DNA from: Maricaulis sp.
GTDB taxonomy: Bacteria; Pseudomonadota; Alphaproteobacteria; Caulobacterales; Maricaulaceae
Reading direction: 5' to 3'
Length of the DNA: 64,000 nucleotides
Assembly: GCF_030149425.1 (NCBI RefSeq)
Contig: NZ_JASBRQ010000005.1
Location: 1 to 64,000 of the forward strand
Numbering within the stretch: position 1 is the stretch's first letter; the number at the start of each line of letters is the position of its first letter. The position numbers and the translations under genes are program-made. The notes below the pieces were generated by a model. That model searched no databases. It was not told the DNA's origin and was given only the letters and a program-made list of their open reading frames with translations. Of the stretch, positions 26,546 through 37,445 are shown piece after piece.

Positions 26546-27285
26546 TTCGTTTCCGCGTCCTCGGCAAAGGCAAACCCGTATACCGGCCCGCCATCGGCGC
26601 CCTGGACGATGGCCATGGTCTTCAGGCTGCGATAGCTCTCGCCGGCGAATTCCGCGGATCCGCCGTCCCAGCGGCCGATATGGGTCAGGCTTTTGACCAT
26701 GTTGTAGTGAAGCATCTCGGTTCCGGCATTTTCGCCGGCTTCGATGTCGACGGTCGCCCAGCCGGGGGCGTATGAGACCAGCCAGACGTCCAGCGGCTCT
26801 TCTGGCGCCTCGCCGTCAATATTGACCACGAAGGAGCCGAACGGGCCGTCGCTGATCGATATCTCCGGCGTGTAGGGCATAGCGGTCAGGCGCTGCTCGA
26901 CGGCATCGGCGACCTTGTCCTCATTCCAGCCCGGCGCATTGATGGCGCCATCGACAACGAATTGCGGCGTATAGAGCCGGTTGATGCCCAGGCGCGGCAG
27001 ATAGGCGCGTTGGCGGGTCACATATTCCGGCCGGGCATAGGTGTCGGTCCAGCCATACATGTCCCAGTAGGACACGCCGAAGGCCAGGACAAAGACATTC
27101 TCACGCTGGTCGAGTTCGCCGAGATAGCGATTGGCATCCGGGCACAGGCCGCATCCCTGGCTGGTGAACAGTTCGACCAGGACCGGGCGCGTTTCGGTGG
27201 GCTCGTCACAGGACGCCGTACCGGCGGTGGCGGCGGACGGCATGACCAGCATGAGGGCAAGGACTAAGGCGGCATACATACGCAT
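26542..27285 (-). CDS. DUF1223 secreted thioredoxin-like protein
   Basis: A 247-residue exported protein. The signal peptide MRMYAALVLALMLVMPSAATA ends near residue 21. FTSQGCGLCPDANRYLGEL carries a thioredoxin-like CGLC pair, and FGVSYWDMYGWTDTYARPEYTRQ-like and TPQFVVDG segments are typical of DUF1223. Its biochemical role is not established. The start at 27285 fits the signal peptide and has an AGG box; an upstream ATG is less likely. Confidence 0.87.
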   Translation of the reverse strand: MRMYAALVLALMLVMPSAATAGTASCDEPTETRPVLVELFTSQGCGLCPDANRYLGELDQRENVFVLAFGVSYWDMYGWTDTYARPEYVTRQRAYLPRLGINRLYTPQFVVDGAINAPGWNEDKVADAVEQRLTAMPYTPEISISDGPFGSFVVNIDGEAPEEPLDVWLVSYAPGWATVDIEAGENAGTEMLHYNMVKSLTHIGRWDGGSAEFAGESYRSLKTMAIVQGADGGPVYGFAFAEDAETN

Positions 27286-27307
27286 GCCGCCTAGATAAGC
27301 ATCCCAG

Positions 27308-27341
27308 CCCGTGTCGGCCAATCACTTGGCTGTGACACGGG
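27308..27341 (-). terminator. Hairpin downstream of acnA
   Basis: CCCGTGTC and GACACGGG (27308-27315, 27334-27341) form an 8-bp stem with an inner GCCAA/TTGGC stem. It lies 23 bases after the acnA stop in the direction of transcription and before the DUF1223 start on the other side. There is no U-tract, so it may be a processing or stability element rather than an intrinsic terminator. Confidence 0.4.
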
Positions 27342-27363
27342 CGGGAGGAATGTGTCCTGTGCG

Positions 27364-30039
<2,676 letters not shown>

Positions 30040-30188
30040 TGATATCATCCTCGGCTGGGTAGGGCGCGGACGCGCCGGGGGAGGAGGGAAACCTATATAA
30101 GGTTTTGTGCTGCGTGCGTTTTAGCCGCACACATAGTGCCGTGCAATGCGGCCCCTACGCGTTGACGCCAGCGTGGCAATTGGGCGAC

Positions 30189-30845
30189 ATGCGGACGATG
30201 AACCAGATCGCCGAAGTTTTGCCGAATCTTGCGCCCTTTGAATCCTTGGCGCTCAGCGTCGCGGGATTGACCCTGTCTCGGGGTGATTTGTGTTTGATCT
30301 CGGACCTGGATCTGCGTCTTTCCGGCGGCGATGCGGTGTTCCTGATGGGCGCAAACGGTTCCGGCAAGACCACCTTCCTGCACGCGCTGGCGGGTTTGGT
30401 GCGCCCGGATCAGGGCACGATCATGCTCGGCGATCGGCCGCTTGATCTGGAGGCCTCGGAGTGGATCGGCTGGCTCGGCCATGTCGACGGGTTGAAGCCG
30501 AATGAAACGGTGCGCGAAACCCTGCGTTTCTGGGCCGGGCTGCAGGGTGAGCGCAAGCCGCCGATCATGGCTGTGCTCAAGGCGCTCGATATCGGTCACC
30601 TGATCGACAGGCCGACCGGGCGGTTATCGCGTGGACAGCAGCGCCGGGTCGCCTTTGCCCGGGTGGCCGTGGCCAATCGTCCGCTCTGGCTGCTTGATGA
30701 GCCGGCCGGCCCGCTGGACCAGCGTGGACGCGACCGTCTCGCCGAGCTTGTCGCCTGGCATCGCGACCGTGGCGGCATCGTTATTGCCGCCACACACCAG
30801 ATTCTCGACTGGCCGGGCGCTGAGACGCTGGAGTTGAGCCGATGA
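30189..30845 (+). CDS. ccmA: Cytochrome c biogenesis ATP-binding export protein CcmA
   Basis: A 218-residue ABC ATPase of the CcmABCD complex that releases haem-loaded CcmE. Walker A is GANGSGKTT, the signature is LSRGQQRR, Walker B is PLWLLDEP and the switch His is in AATHQ. LVRPDQGTIMLGDRPL and WLGHVDGLKPNETVRE are typical of CcmA. Two starts (30189 and 30198) are near; the longer upstream frame is unlikely. It overlaps ccmB as ATGA. Confidence 0.93.
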   Translation: MRTMNQIAEVLPNLAPFESLALSVAGLTLSRGDLCLISDLDLRLSGGDAVFLMGANGSGKTTFLHALAGLVRPDQGTIMLGDRPLDLEASEWIGWLGHVDGLKPNETVRETLRFWAGLQGERKPPIMAVLKALDIGHLIDRPTGRLSRGQQRRVAFARVAVANRPLWLLDEPAGPLDQRGRDRLAELVAWHRDRGGIVIAATHQILDWPGAETLELSR

Positions 30846-31513
30846 ACGCCCTGAGCCGTGTTTTCGCCCGCGAGGCGCGCCTGGCCTGGGCCGGCGGCGG
30901 CGGTGCAGCCGGGCCGGCAGCCTTTTTCCTGGCCTGTATCTCGATTGTTCCGCTGGCCGTGGGGCCGCAGGCTGAACGCCTGTTGGCCATGGGGCCGGGG
31001 ATTGCTGCTATCGCCGCCCTTCTCGCCGTGGTCCAGACCGCCGAACGCCTGTTCGCCGACGATGCCTCCGACGGCACGCTGGAGCTCTATGTCCTGATGC
31101 CGGTCAGCCCGGCCCTGCTGGCTCTGGCCAAGGTGCTCGGCCAGGCCGCCGCCACCCTGGCGCCTCTGCCGGTCATCGCGGTGATCGGCGGTATCATGTT
31201 CGGGCTGGATTTTGCCCAGTCGGCCCTCGTGGGTTTGGCCCTGCTCTGTGCTCTTCCGGCCCTGGCCCTGATTGCCGGCTTTGCCGGTGCTCTGGCGGCG
31301 GGTGTGAAACGTGGCGGCTTGCTGATCGCCCTGATCGCCATTCCGATGATGGTGCCGGCGCTGATCTTCTCGTCCGGGGCCGGAAGGGCGGCACTTGAGG
31401 GCGAATGGGACCGGGCCTGGGCCACGCTCTTGCTGACCCTGGCGGTATCGCTGGGGACGATGGCCCTGATGCCCTTCGGCATTGCTGCCGCGATGCGTGC
31501 CCGGACCGGCTGA
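30842..31513 (+). CDS. ccmB: Haem exporter protein CcmB
   Basis: A 223-residue permease with about six helices. REARLAWAGGGGAAGPAAFF at the N-terminus, LLAVVQTAERLFADDASDGTLE and the ELYVLMPVSP segment are hallmarks of CcmB. It forms the membrane part of the complex with CcmA and CcmC. Translation is coupled to ccmA. Its stop abuts the stop of the opposing DUF5694 gene with no spacer. Confidence 0.93.
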   Translation: MNALSRVFAREARLAWAGGGGAAGPAAFFLACISIVPLAVGPQAERLLAMGPGIAAIAALLAVVQTAERLFADDASDGTLELYVLMPVSPALLALAKVLGQAAATLAPLPVIAVIGGIMFGLDFAQSALVGLALLCALPALALIAGFAGALAAGVKRGGLLIALIAIPMMVPALIFSSGAGRAALEGEWDRAWATLLLTLAVSLGTMALMPFGIAAAMRARTG

Positions 31514-32575
31514 TCAATCGAGCAGATTCAATGTGTCGACAATTTCGACATCCATCGACCGGCTCAACGCATCATCCAGGAAGGGTTTGTGGGCCGCCCC
31601 GACGATAATCAGGACCCGGCCGCCAGGCCGCTGGGCCATGATTTCGCGGGCATGGGCGGCCATGCGCAGATTGCGCGCTTCCCAATAGGCCAGACGCGCC
31701 CGTCCGATGCCATCCATGTCGGCCCGGGCGAAGGACACCCAATGCACTCCCATGTCGAGTTCAGCGTATGGCGCGCTATTCATGTGCCGCAAGGCGGCGA
31801 GCAAGTCCTCGGCACTGGCGACCGAAGCCGTTGCCGATTGAAGCTCCGCCATCGCGTCGCCCGACATGACCTGTGTCATCACTTCGCTGGCCTGAAATGA
31901 CGCGGCGAAGGCCTCGTACCCGCCAAGAAAGGCGCGTTTGTCGGAGTGGCTGTCGAAGGCGAAAATCCGGTCATGTCCGAGCCGCGCGGCCAGCGGCACG
32001 GCGAATTGCTGGACCTCGTTGCTGCGCTCCAGATCGCTGTTCAGCGTCTCGGCAAGCGCCTCGGATATGCCGTCACCGGCGCGGCGCTCGGCTGCGGCCA
32101 GGCCGTGCCAATGGATCAGGGCCGAAGCGGGATCAAGATTGGCCAGATGAAGTGCGGCGAGCCGGCGACGCTCGGCGGCTGAGGCGTTCGCCGTGGCTTG
32201 TTCGACAGCCTGGCGTGCCTGGTGCCGCGTCAGACCCAGTTCCTGCTGGGCCTGCTGCGCCAGGTCGATGATCCGGCCGGCAAACTGGTCAGTCACTTCC
32301 TGATAGGCCGGATCGGCTTGCATCATCTCGATTTCGCGGGCCGGGAGCTGTTCGATCAAGATCAGGTCCGGAGCCCAGTCGGCGAGCTGGTCGACAACGG
32401 GGTTGGCCCAATCCGGCTCGAACGCGCTCAATTGCCGAAGATGCATGGTGGCAAGCACCGCCACCTCTGTGGCCGGTCCGTCCAGCGTCTCGACCATGTC
32501 TCGCGGCGCCGGAGCGGGCTCGGTATTGGCCTGTACAAAGCCGAACAGGACGGCGGTAATCATCGCAAGCATCAT
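31514..32575 (-). CDS. DUF5694-type exported protein
   Basis: A 353-residue protein beginning MMLAMITAVLFGFVQANTEP, a short signal peptide. LATMHLRQLSAF near the N-terminus, LILIEQLPAREIEMM in the middle and VLIIVGAAHKPFLDDAL at the end give the pattern of DUF5694, distantly reminiscent of TraB/GumN-like folds with conserved His and Glu residues. GGGAGA precedes the ATG at 32575. It is inserted in the opposite orientation between ccmB and ccmC. Function unknown. Confidence 0.75.
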   Translation of the reverse strand: MMLAMITAVLFGFVQANTEPAPAPRDMVETLDGPATEVAVLATMHLRQLSAFEPDWANPVVDQLADWAPDLILIEQLPAREIEMMQADPAYQEVTDQFAGRIIDLAQQAQQELGLTRHQARQAVEQATANASAAERRRLAALHLANLDPASALIHWHGLAAAERRAGDGISEALAETLNSDLERSNEVQQFAVPLAARLGHDRIFAFDSHSDKRAFLGGYEAFAASFQASEVMTQVMSGDAMAELQSATASVASAEDLLAALRHMNSAPYAELDMGVHWVSFARADMDGIGRARLAYWEARNLRMAAHAREIMAQRPGGRVLIIVGAAHKPFLDDALSRSMDVEIVDTLNLLD

Positions 32576-32685
32576 ATCTGTCTCCCTGGCGCCGTTATGA
32601 TGCGTGCCAGGGGGCAAATGGATGCAGGGCCCGCGAGCGCTTTGACGCAGTTGCCGATTTTGGTCCGGCGAAGTAAGCAGCGTGC

Positions 32686-33414
32686 ATGCTGTCTTACTTT
32701 TCCAACCCGCAGCGTTTCGATCAGCTCGCCCGCATTGCGATCCCGGTGTGCGGTATCGGCGGTTTGCTGCTCGCGGCGATCGGTGTCTACGTCTCCTTCT
32801 TCGCGTCGCCGCCGGACTACCAGCAGGGCGATACGGTCCGGATCATGTATGTGCATGTGCCCGCGGCCTATATGGCCTCAGCCATCTATGCCGGCATGGC
32901 GGTTGCCAGCTTTATCTATTTTGTCTGGCGGCACTCCCTGGCAGATGCGGCGGCAGACGTCATGGCGCCGATTGGCGCGACTTTTACCGCCCTGGCGCTG
33001 GCAACAGGCTCGCTGTGGGGCAAGCCGATGTGGGGTACTTGGTGGGAATGGGATGCGCGGATGACCTCGGTGCTGGTCATGCTGCTGATCTATCTCGGCT
33101 ATATCGCCCTGCGCGGGGCCATCGAGGACCGCCAGCTCGCGGCTCGCATGGCCGCGATCCTGGCCATGATCGGGGTCATCAACCTCGTCATCGTCCGGTT
33201 TTCAGTGGAATGGTGGTCGAGCCTGCACCAGCCGGCCTCGATCATCCGCATGGATGGGCCGACCATTGATGGCAGCCAGCTCACCCCGCTCTTCCTGATG
33301 ATGGGCGCCTATACGCTGTTGGCGGCCTGGCTGGTCTTCTACCGCCTGCGTTCGCGGGCCTTGGTGCAGCGCGCCCGTAGCATTCAGAGCCGGCGCGAGC
33401 GGGAGGGTATGTGA
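32686..33414 (+). CDS. ccmC: Haem-handling protein CcmC
   Basis: A 242-residue membrane protein with six helices and the periplasmic tryptophan-rich WWD motif (GTWWEWDARMTSVL) that presents haem to CcmE. HVPAAYMAS and WWSSLHQPASI hold the conserved axial His ligands. Separated from ccmB by the opposing DUF5694 gene, so it needs its own promoter, probably in 32576-32685. The stop overlaps the ccmD start by one base (TGATG). Confidence 0.95.
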   Translation: MLSYFSNPQRFDQLARIAIPVCGIGGLLLAAIGVYVSFFASPPDYQQGDTVRIMYVHVPAAYMASAIYAGMAVASFIYFVWRHSLADAAADVMAPIGATFTALALATGSLWGKPMWGTWWEWDARMTSVLVMLLIYLGYIALRGAIEDRQLAARMAAILAMIGVINLVIVRFSVEWWSSLHQPASIIRMDGPTIDGSQLTPLFLMMGAYTLLAAWLVFYRLRSRALVQRARSIQSRREREGM

Positions 33415-33569
33415 TGCAGGATTTCCTCAATATGGGCGGTTACGCCTTCTACGTCTGGGGCTCCTGGGGTGTCTCTGCTCTTGCCATTATCGCTTTGATC
33501 GTTTTCGCTCTTCTGGAACGCGCCGGGGCCCAGGCCCGCCTGCGCGAACTGGAAGAGGATGAGGGTTGA
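33414..33569 (+). CDS. ccmD: Haem exporter small subunit CcmD
   Basis: A 51-residue single-helix protein: MQDFLNMGGYAFYVWGSWGV, a hydrophobic helix (about 20-34), then a charged tail (LRELEEDEG). MGGYAFYVW matches the CcmD consensus, and the position between ccmC and ccmG is canonical. Both ends overlap neighbours by one base (TGATG at each junction). CcmD releases holo-CcmE from CcmABC. Confidence 0.93.
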   Translation: MQDFLNMGGYAFYVWGSWGVSALAIIALIVFALLERAGAQARLRELEEDEG

Positions 33570-34081
33570 TGCGCGTATTTCAGGTATTGGCGCTGGTGGC
33601 GATAGTCGCCCTGGCAGGGCTGCTCGGCTGGCGTGAATACCAGCTCAATTACGCGCCGCGTCCAGCCTTGCCTGAGCTCGCCCTGGCGGAGCTGGACGGG
33701 CGTACCGGTTTCGATCCGGCCGGGCAGAGCCAGGCCTATCTGATCAATGTACTCTCTGCGGATTGCCTCGATTGCAGCAGTGAAATGCCGGTCCTGAGCG
33801 CTCTCTCGGCGGAAGGGATCACGCTCTACGCGCTCTTCCACGGAGATGATGCCGGCGAAGTGACCCGGTTTCTTGATGAGTTCGGCGATCCGTTCGCTGG
33901 CGTGATGCTGAGCAATAGTGCGGCCTTGCTCGAAGACTTCGGCATGGCCGGACTGCCTTTCACCGTGATCGTATCGAATGAGGGTGAAATCATCGCTCGC
34001 GTTGAAGGAGCGATCGATGTGCCGGTGCTGCAATCGACAATCTATCCGGCGCTTGAGCGTGAAGCGCGGCGGTCGCGCTAG
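33569..34081 (+). CDS. ccmG: CcmG/DsbE-like periplasmic thioredoxin
   Basis: A 170-residue protein anchored by one N-terminal helix (5-20). The redox pair is C66-L-D-C69 in SADCLDCSSEMPVL, and P130 in AGLPFTVIV is the cis-Pro. It replaces the usual WCxPC of CcmG with DCLDC, so redox potential may differ. Position after ccmD supports a role reducing apocytochrome c or CcmH. ccmE, ccmF and ccmH are not in the window. The stop shares CTAG with the opposing gene. Confidence 0.85.
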   Translation: MRVFQVLALVAIVALAGLLGWREYQLNYAPRPALPELALAELDGRTGFDPAGQSQAYLINVLSADCLDCSSEMPVLSALSAEGITLYALFHGDDAGEVTRFLDEFGDPFAGVMLSNSAALLEDFGMAGLPFTVIVSNEGEIIARVEGAIDVPVLQSTIYPALEREARRSR

Positions 34082-34305
34082 GCCGCGGTTGCGACCAGGT
34101 AAATCACCAGCCGGAATACCGCAGTCGCCAGTATCGTGACCCAGAGGCGTTTGCCCGCCAGCCAGCCGGCGAGCAGGCCTGCCGCTGCCGCAGCCAGCGA
34201 CATCACGACAAAGCCGGGCATGACGAACACGCCCCAGACCAGCCAGAAGCCGGCCGACAGTGAAAAGCTGACGGTCAGGGCGGCGAGGGCGTGACGCAGG
34301 AGCAT
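34078..34305 (-). CDS. Small hydrophobic membrane protein
   Basis: A 75-residue protein that is almost entirely hydrophobic with two to three helices (MLLRHALAALTVSF.., FVVMSLAAAAAGLLAG, VTILATAVFRLVIYLV). It starts directly after the MarR stop (34306) on the same strand, so it is probably co-transcribed with it. Convergent with ccmG through a shared CTAG. Function unknown. Confidence 0.6.
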   Translation of the reverse strand: MLLRHALAALTVSFSLSAGFWLVWGVFVMPGFVVMSLAAAAAGLLAGWLAGKRLWVTILATAVFRLVIYLVATAA

Positions 34306-34914
34306 TTATTCTGCGGCGACTGGGCTGCCGGGCTTTTGCAGCTTCTTGGCGGCTTTTTTTGCGGCTTTCTTGGCCTTGGCCTTGGCTTTTTCCTTGGCCT
34401 TCTTCTTGGCCTTCTTCTTCTTCTCTTTTTCTTTATCGCGCGCCTTCTTGGCCGCTTCCTCGCCCTTTTCCAGGGTAATCGCGATGCGGCGCAGGGTTTC
34501 CAGGAAGCTGGCCCGCTTGTTTTTGGGCAGAGAAGAGAGGATGGCCTCGTCCGCTTCCATGGCGCCGAGGGTGGCGACTTCGAGCAGGGTGCGGCCTTCG
34601 GTCGACAAATGCACCGCATTGGCGCGGGCATCGCCTTCCAGTTTTTCACGCTCGAGCAGGCCGTTCTTGACCATGCGGGCGACCAGCTCCGCCAGGGTCG
34701 AGCGGTCAATGCCGGTGGCCTTGACCAGATCGGTCTGGGTCAAGCCTTCCTTTTGAGCGGTCGCGTGCAATACCGCGAACTGGCGCTGGGTCAGACGCGC
34801 ACCGGCCATCGCCTTGGTAAAGCGTTCCGCCGCGAATTGCTGTGCGCGATGGAGAAGGTGACCGGGCGACTCGGCGAGATTAAATCCCGACGGATCAGGC
34901 AGTTCTCTCGACAT
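34306..34914 (-). CDS. MarR-family regulator with a lysine/alanine-rich C-terminal tail
   Basis: A 202-residue protein. Residues 1-150 form a MarR winged helix (QRQFAVLHATAQKEGLTQ, then DRSTLAELVARMVKNGLL with the recognition helix). From about residue 150 the sequence turns into a K/A/E repeat (EEAAKKARDKEKEKKKKAK and onward), then KKLQKPGSPVAAE. The tail resembles histone H1-like bacterial DNA-binding tails and should bind DNA non-specifically. GGAG precedes the ATG. Normal MarR proteins are about 145-160 residues. Confidence 0.88.
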   Translation of the reverse strand: MSRELPDPSGFNLAESPGHLLHRAQQFAAERFTKAMAGARLTQRQFAVLHATAQKEGLTQTDLVKATGIDRSTLAELVARMVKNGLLEREKLEGDARANAVHLSTEGRTLLEVATLGAMEADEAILSSLPKNKRASFLETLRRIAITLEKGEEAAKKARDKEKEKKKKAKKKAKEKAKAKAKKAAKKAAKKLQKPGSPVAAE

Positions 34915-35003
34915 GGTCCACTCCGCGTATGCCTTCAGTCACCATAGGACCGATTTATAACGCGAAAATGACGTTTGTCCGAGCACGGATTTTCACCCGC
35001 CGG

Positions 35004-35645
35004 TCAGGCCTCTTCTGCCTCGGCTTTTTGGTATTTGAACAGCAGCGGCAATTGCGCAGCGGCGAACAGCATTGAGGCGACCAGAACCCCCAGCTTGGCG
35101 TTCGACCAGAAGGCTTCGGTCAGGTTGAGCTCGGCAAACCAGCGCGCGCCTTCCGGTACGACACTGTCGGTGATGTGACGCCACATTACTTCATTGGCCA
35201 GGGCCAGGACCTGGAACCACAGCGCCCAGCGCACGGCCAGAAGCGTCCAGGCTTCGTCGGGCAGATCGAAAATATGCTGGAAGAAGATCTTCCAGACATT
35301 GTGGCCGGCGGCGATCGAGCCGAGCACCAGGAAAGACAGGAAGATATTGATGATGGTCGGTTTGACGTAGATGAAGATCGGGTCCTGCAGCCAGATGCCC
35401 ATGGCGCCAAAGCCGAGTACGATGATGGTGGTGAAGACCAGCATCGGCGGGATGCGGTTCTCGATCCGGATCGAGGCGATCAGGGCGATGGTGACCGCGA
35501 CCATATAGGCGCCGGTGCCGATATAGAGCGCCTGATCCGGCACATAAAATCGACAGACATTATAGACGAGGATCCAGACCGCGATCGGGCCTGCATCAAT
35601 CATCAGGCGGGAGGATTGCTCCGTGGTGGACTGGGACTGGCTCAC
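35004..35645 (-). CDS. yciB: Inner-membrane spanning protein YciB (septation protein A, IspZ)
   Basis: A 213-residue protein with five or six helices. Family motifs are DAGPIAVWILVYN-like at the start, YVKPTIINIFLSFLVLGS and the NEVMWRHITDSVVPEGARWF region. The GTG at 35645 has GGGAG upstream. YciB/IspZ influences septation and envelope integrity. The nearby ftsY and mtaB match the usual alphaproteobacterial order, except that an EamA gene intervenes. Confidence 0.9.
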   Translation of the reverse strand: MSQSQSTTEQSSRLMIDAGPIAVWILVYNVCRFYVPDQALYIGTGAYMVAVTIALIASIRIENRIPPMLVFTTIIVLGFGAMGIWLQDPIFIYVKPTIINIFLSFLVLGSIAAGHNVWKIFFQHIFDLPDEAWTLLAVRWALWFQVLALANEVMWRHITDSVVPEGARWFAELNLTEAFWSNAKLGVLVASMLFAAAQLPLLFKYQKAEAEEA

Positions 35646-35657
35646 ATTTTTCTCCCG

Positions 35658-36512
35658 TCAGGTCGACATCATACGCATTACTACGAGCCCGAAGGCCAAA
35701 AGGATTGCCAGGGCGATGCGTCTCAGGCCGAAGGGTTCTTTCAGGACCCAGGCCGCGAGTAAAGCGCCAAACACGACCGAGGTTTCACGCAGGGCCGACA
35801 TCGGGCCGACCGGAGCGTTGGAAAGCGCATACATGGCAAAGCCATAGGACCCGCTGCCGAAGACCGCCGCGACGGCTCCCCAGCGCAATTCCTGGCGCAT
35901 CAGGCCGGGCAGGGCGCGGCCGCGCCGGATGGCTGCCGTGGCCAGTATTGGCACCGAGGCGACGATCAGGGACCAGCCGACATAGAGCAATGGATCACCG
36001 GCCTGCCGCGCACCGGCTGTATCATTGACCGTATAGAGCGCGGTCATCACCGCGGCGATGGCGGCAAAGCCCAGCGCGGCCAGTTTCGGTGCGCCGCCCT
36101 TTTCAGGCCAGCCAAACCCCAGAACGGCAGTCGAGGCGATGGCCAGTCCGGCGACCTCCCACAGCGACAGGCTTTCGCCGAGAAAGGCCAGCGCGGCAAT
36201 CGCCGCCATCGCCGGTGCAGCGCCGCGCATGACCGGATAGACCAGCCCCATATCACCGCGCTCAAAAGCCGCGATCATGGCCATCTGGAAGGTCCAGTGC
36301 AAAACCGCACCCAGAAGCAGGAAACGCCAGACGTCCCAACCGGGGAACGGGTTGCTGAGGACAAAGGGCAGATAGAAAACCGCTCCTGCCAACATCATGA
36401 CAGCGCGGAAGGTCAGCCGGTCGCCGGCGCGCTTGGTCAGAAGGCCCATCACCGCATGCAGCGATGCCGAGGCCAGCATGGCGAGTGATGCGAGGTGAAG
36501 GGCCTCGCTCAA
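35658..36512 (-). CDS. EamA/DMT-family permease
   Basis: A 284-residue protein with ten predicted helices in two EamA repeats (ALLAAWVLKEPFGLRRIALAILLAFGLVVM at the end of the second). The start is a TTG at 36512 with GGAG nine bases upstream inside the end of ftsY; an ATG at codon 12 is an alternative. Only three bases separate it from ftsY, so it is in the ftsY operon. Substrate unknown. Confidence 0.85.
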   Translation of the reverse strand: MSEALHLASLAMLASASLHAVMGLLTKRAGDRLTFRAVMMLAGAVFYLPFVLSNPFPGWDVWRFLLLGAVLHWTFQMAMIAAFERGDMGLVYPVMRGAAPAMAAIAALAFLGESLSLWEVAGLAIASTAVLGFGWPEKGGAPKLAALGFAAIAAVMTALYTVNDTAGARQAGDPLLYVGWSLIVASVPILATAAIRRGRALPGLMRQELRWGAVAAVFGSGSYGFAMYALSNAPVGPMSALRETSVVFGALLAAWVLKEPFGLRRIALAILLAFGLVVMRMMST

Positions 36513-36515
36513 GCG

Positions 36516-37445
36516 CTAGGCCTCCAGCCCGGCCAGGGCGCGGGAAAAGCCCTCGGCGCTGAAGGGCTGCAAGTCCTCTTCGCCTTCCCCAATACCGATA
36601 TAGTGGATCGGCAACTGGAATTTCTCGGCCACCTGGACCAGAGCGCCGCCCTTGGCGGTCCCGTCCAGCTTGGTCATGATCACGCCGGAGACGTCCGAGG
36701 CTTCCATGAAGGCCTGGGCCTGGGAAACGGCATTGGAGCCGACCGTTCCGTCGAGCACCAGCAGGACCTCGTGCGGCGCATCGGGGATTTTCTTGCGGAT
36801 GACGCGGACGATTTTCTTGAGCTCTTCCATCAGCTCGGACTTATTCTGCAGCCGTCCTGCCGTGTCGATCAGTACCACATCGCGGCCTTCGGCCTGCGCC
36901 TGTTCCAGGGCGTCAAAGGCCAGTCCGGCAGCATCGGCGCCGATCTCGCGCTTGACCACTGGCGCCTTGGCGCGGTCGGCCCAGACCGAGACCTGCTCGA
37001 TCGCGGCGGCGCGGAACGTGTCGCCGGCCACCAGAAGCGGGTCGCGGCCCTCGCGTTTGAGCTTGACGGCAATCTTGCCCAGCGTCGTGGTCTTGCCCGA
37101 GCCATTGACGCCGACAAACAGCACGACACGCGGCTGATCGCCATCAAGCGCCAGCGGGCGTTCGAGCGGTTCCAAGGTCTCCGCCACCACCTCGGCCAGC
37201 GCTTCGCGGACCTCCTCGTCGGAGACTTCCTTGTCGAAGCGGTCCTTGGCGAGACGTTCGGTGACCCGCATGGCCGCCTGGGCGCCCAGATCGGCGGCGA
37301 TCAGCGTATCTTCCAGCTCTTCAAGCGCTTCGGCATCCAGCTTGCGCTTGGTGAAGATCGCGGTGACGCTTTCGCCGAGCTTGGAGGAGGTGCGTTTGAG
37401 CCCGGCGGCCAGTCGGGAAAAGAAACCCGGCTTCTTCTCGCTCAT
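36516..37445 (-). CDS. ftsY: Signal recognition particle receptor FtsY
   Basis: A 309-residue SRP GTPase that docks SRP-ribosome complexes at the membrane. GVNGSGKTTTLGKIA is the P-loop, DTAGRLQNKSELMEEL is G3, and TKLDGTAKGGALV is G4/closing loop; ALLVAGDTFRAAAIEQ-type (DPLLVAGDTFRAAAIEQ) is also typical. The long acidic A domain of E. coli is absent, as usual in alphaproteobacteria. Start overlaps mtaB as ATGA. Confidence 0.96.
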   Translation of the reverse strand: MSEKKPGFFSRLAAGLKRTSSKLGESVTAIFTKRKLDAEALEELEDTLIAADLGAQAAMRVTERLAKDRFDKEVSDEEVREALAEVVAETLEPLERPLALDGDQPRVVLFVGVNGSGKTTTLGKIAVKLKREGRDPLLVAGDTFRAAAIEQVSVWADRAKAPVVKREIGADAAGLAFDALEQAQAEGRDVVLIDTAGRLQNKSELMEELKKIVRVIRKKIPDAPHEVLLVLDGTVGSNAVSQAQAFMEASDVSGVIMTKLDGTAKGGALVQVAEKFQLPIHYIGIGEGEEDLQPFSAEGFSRALAGLEA

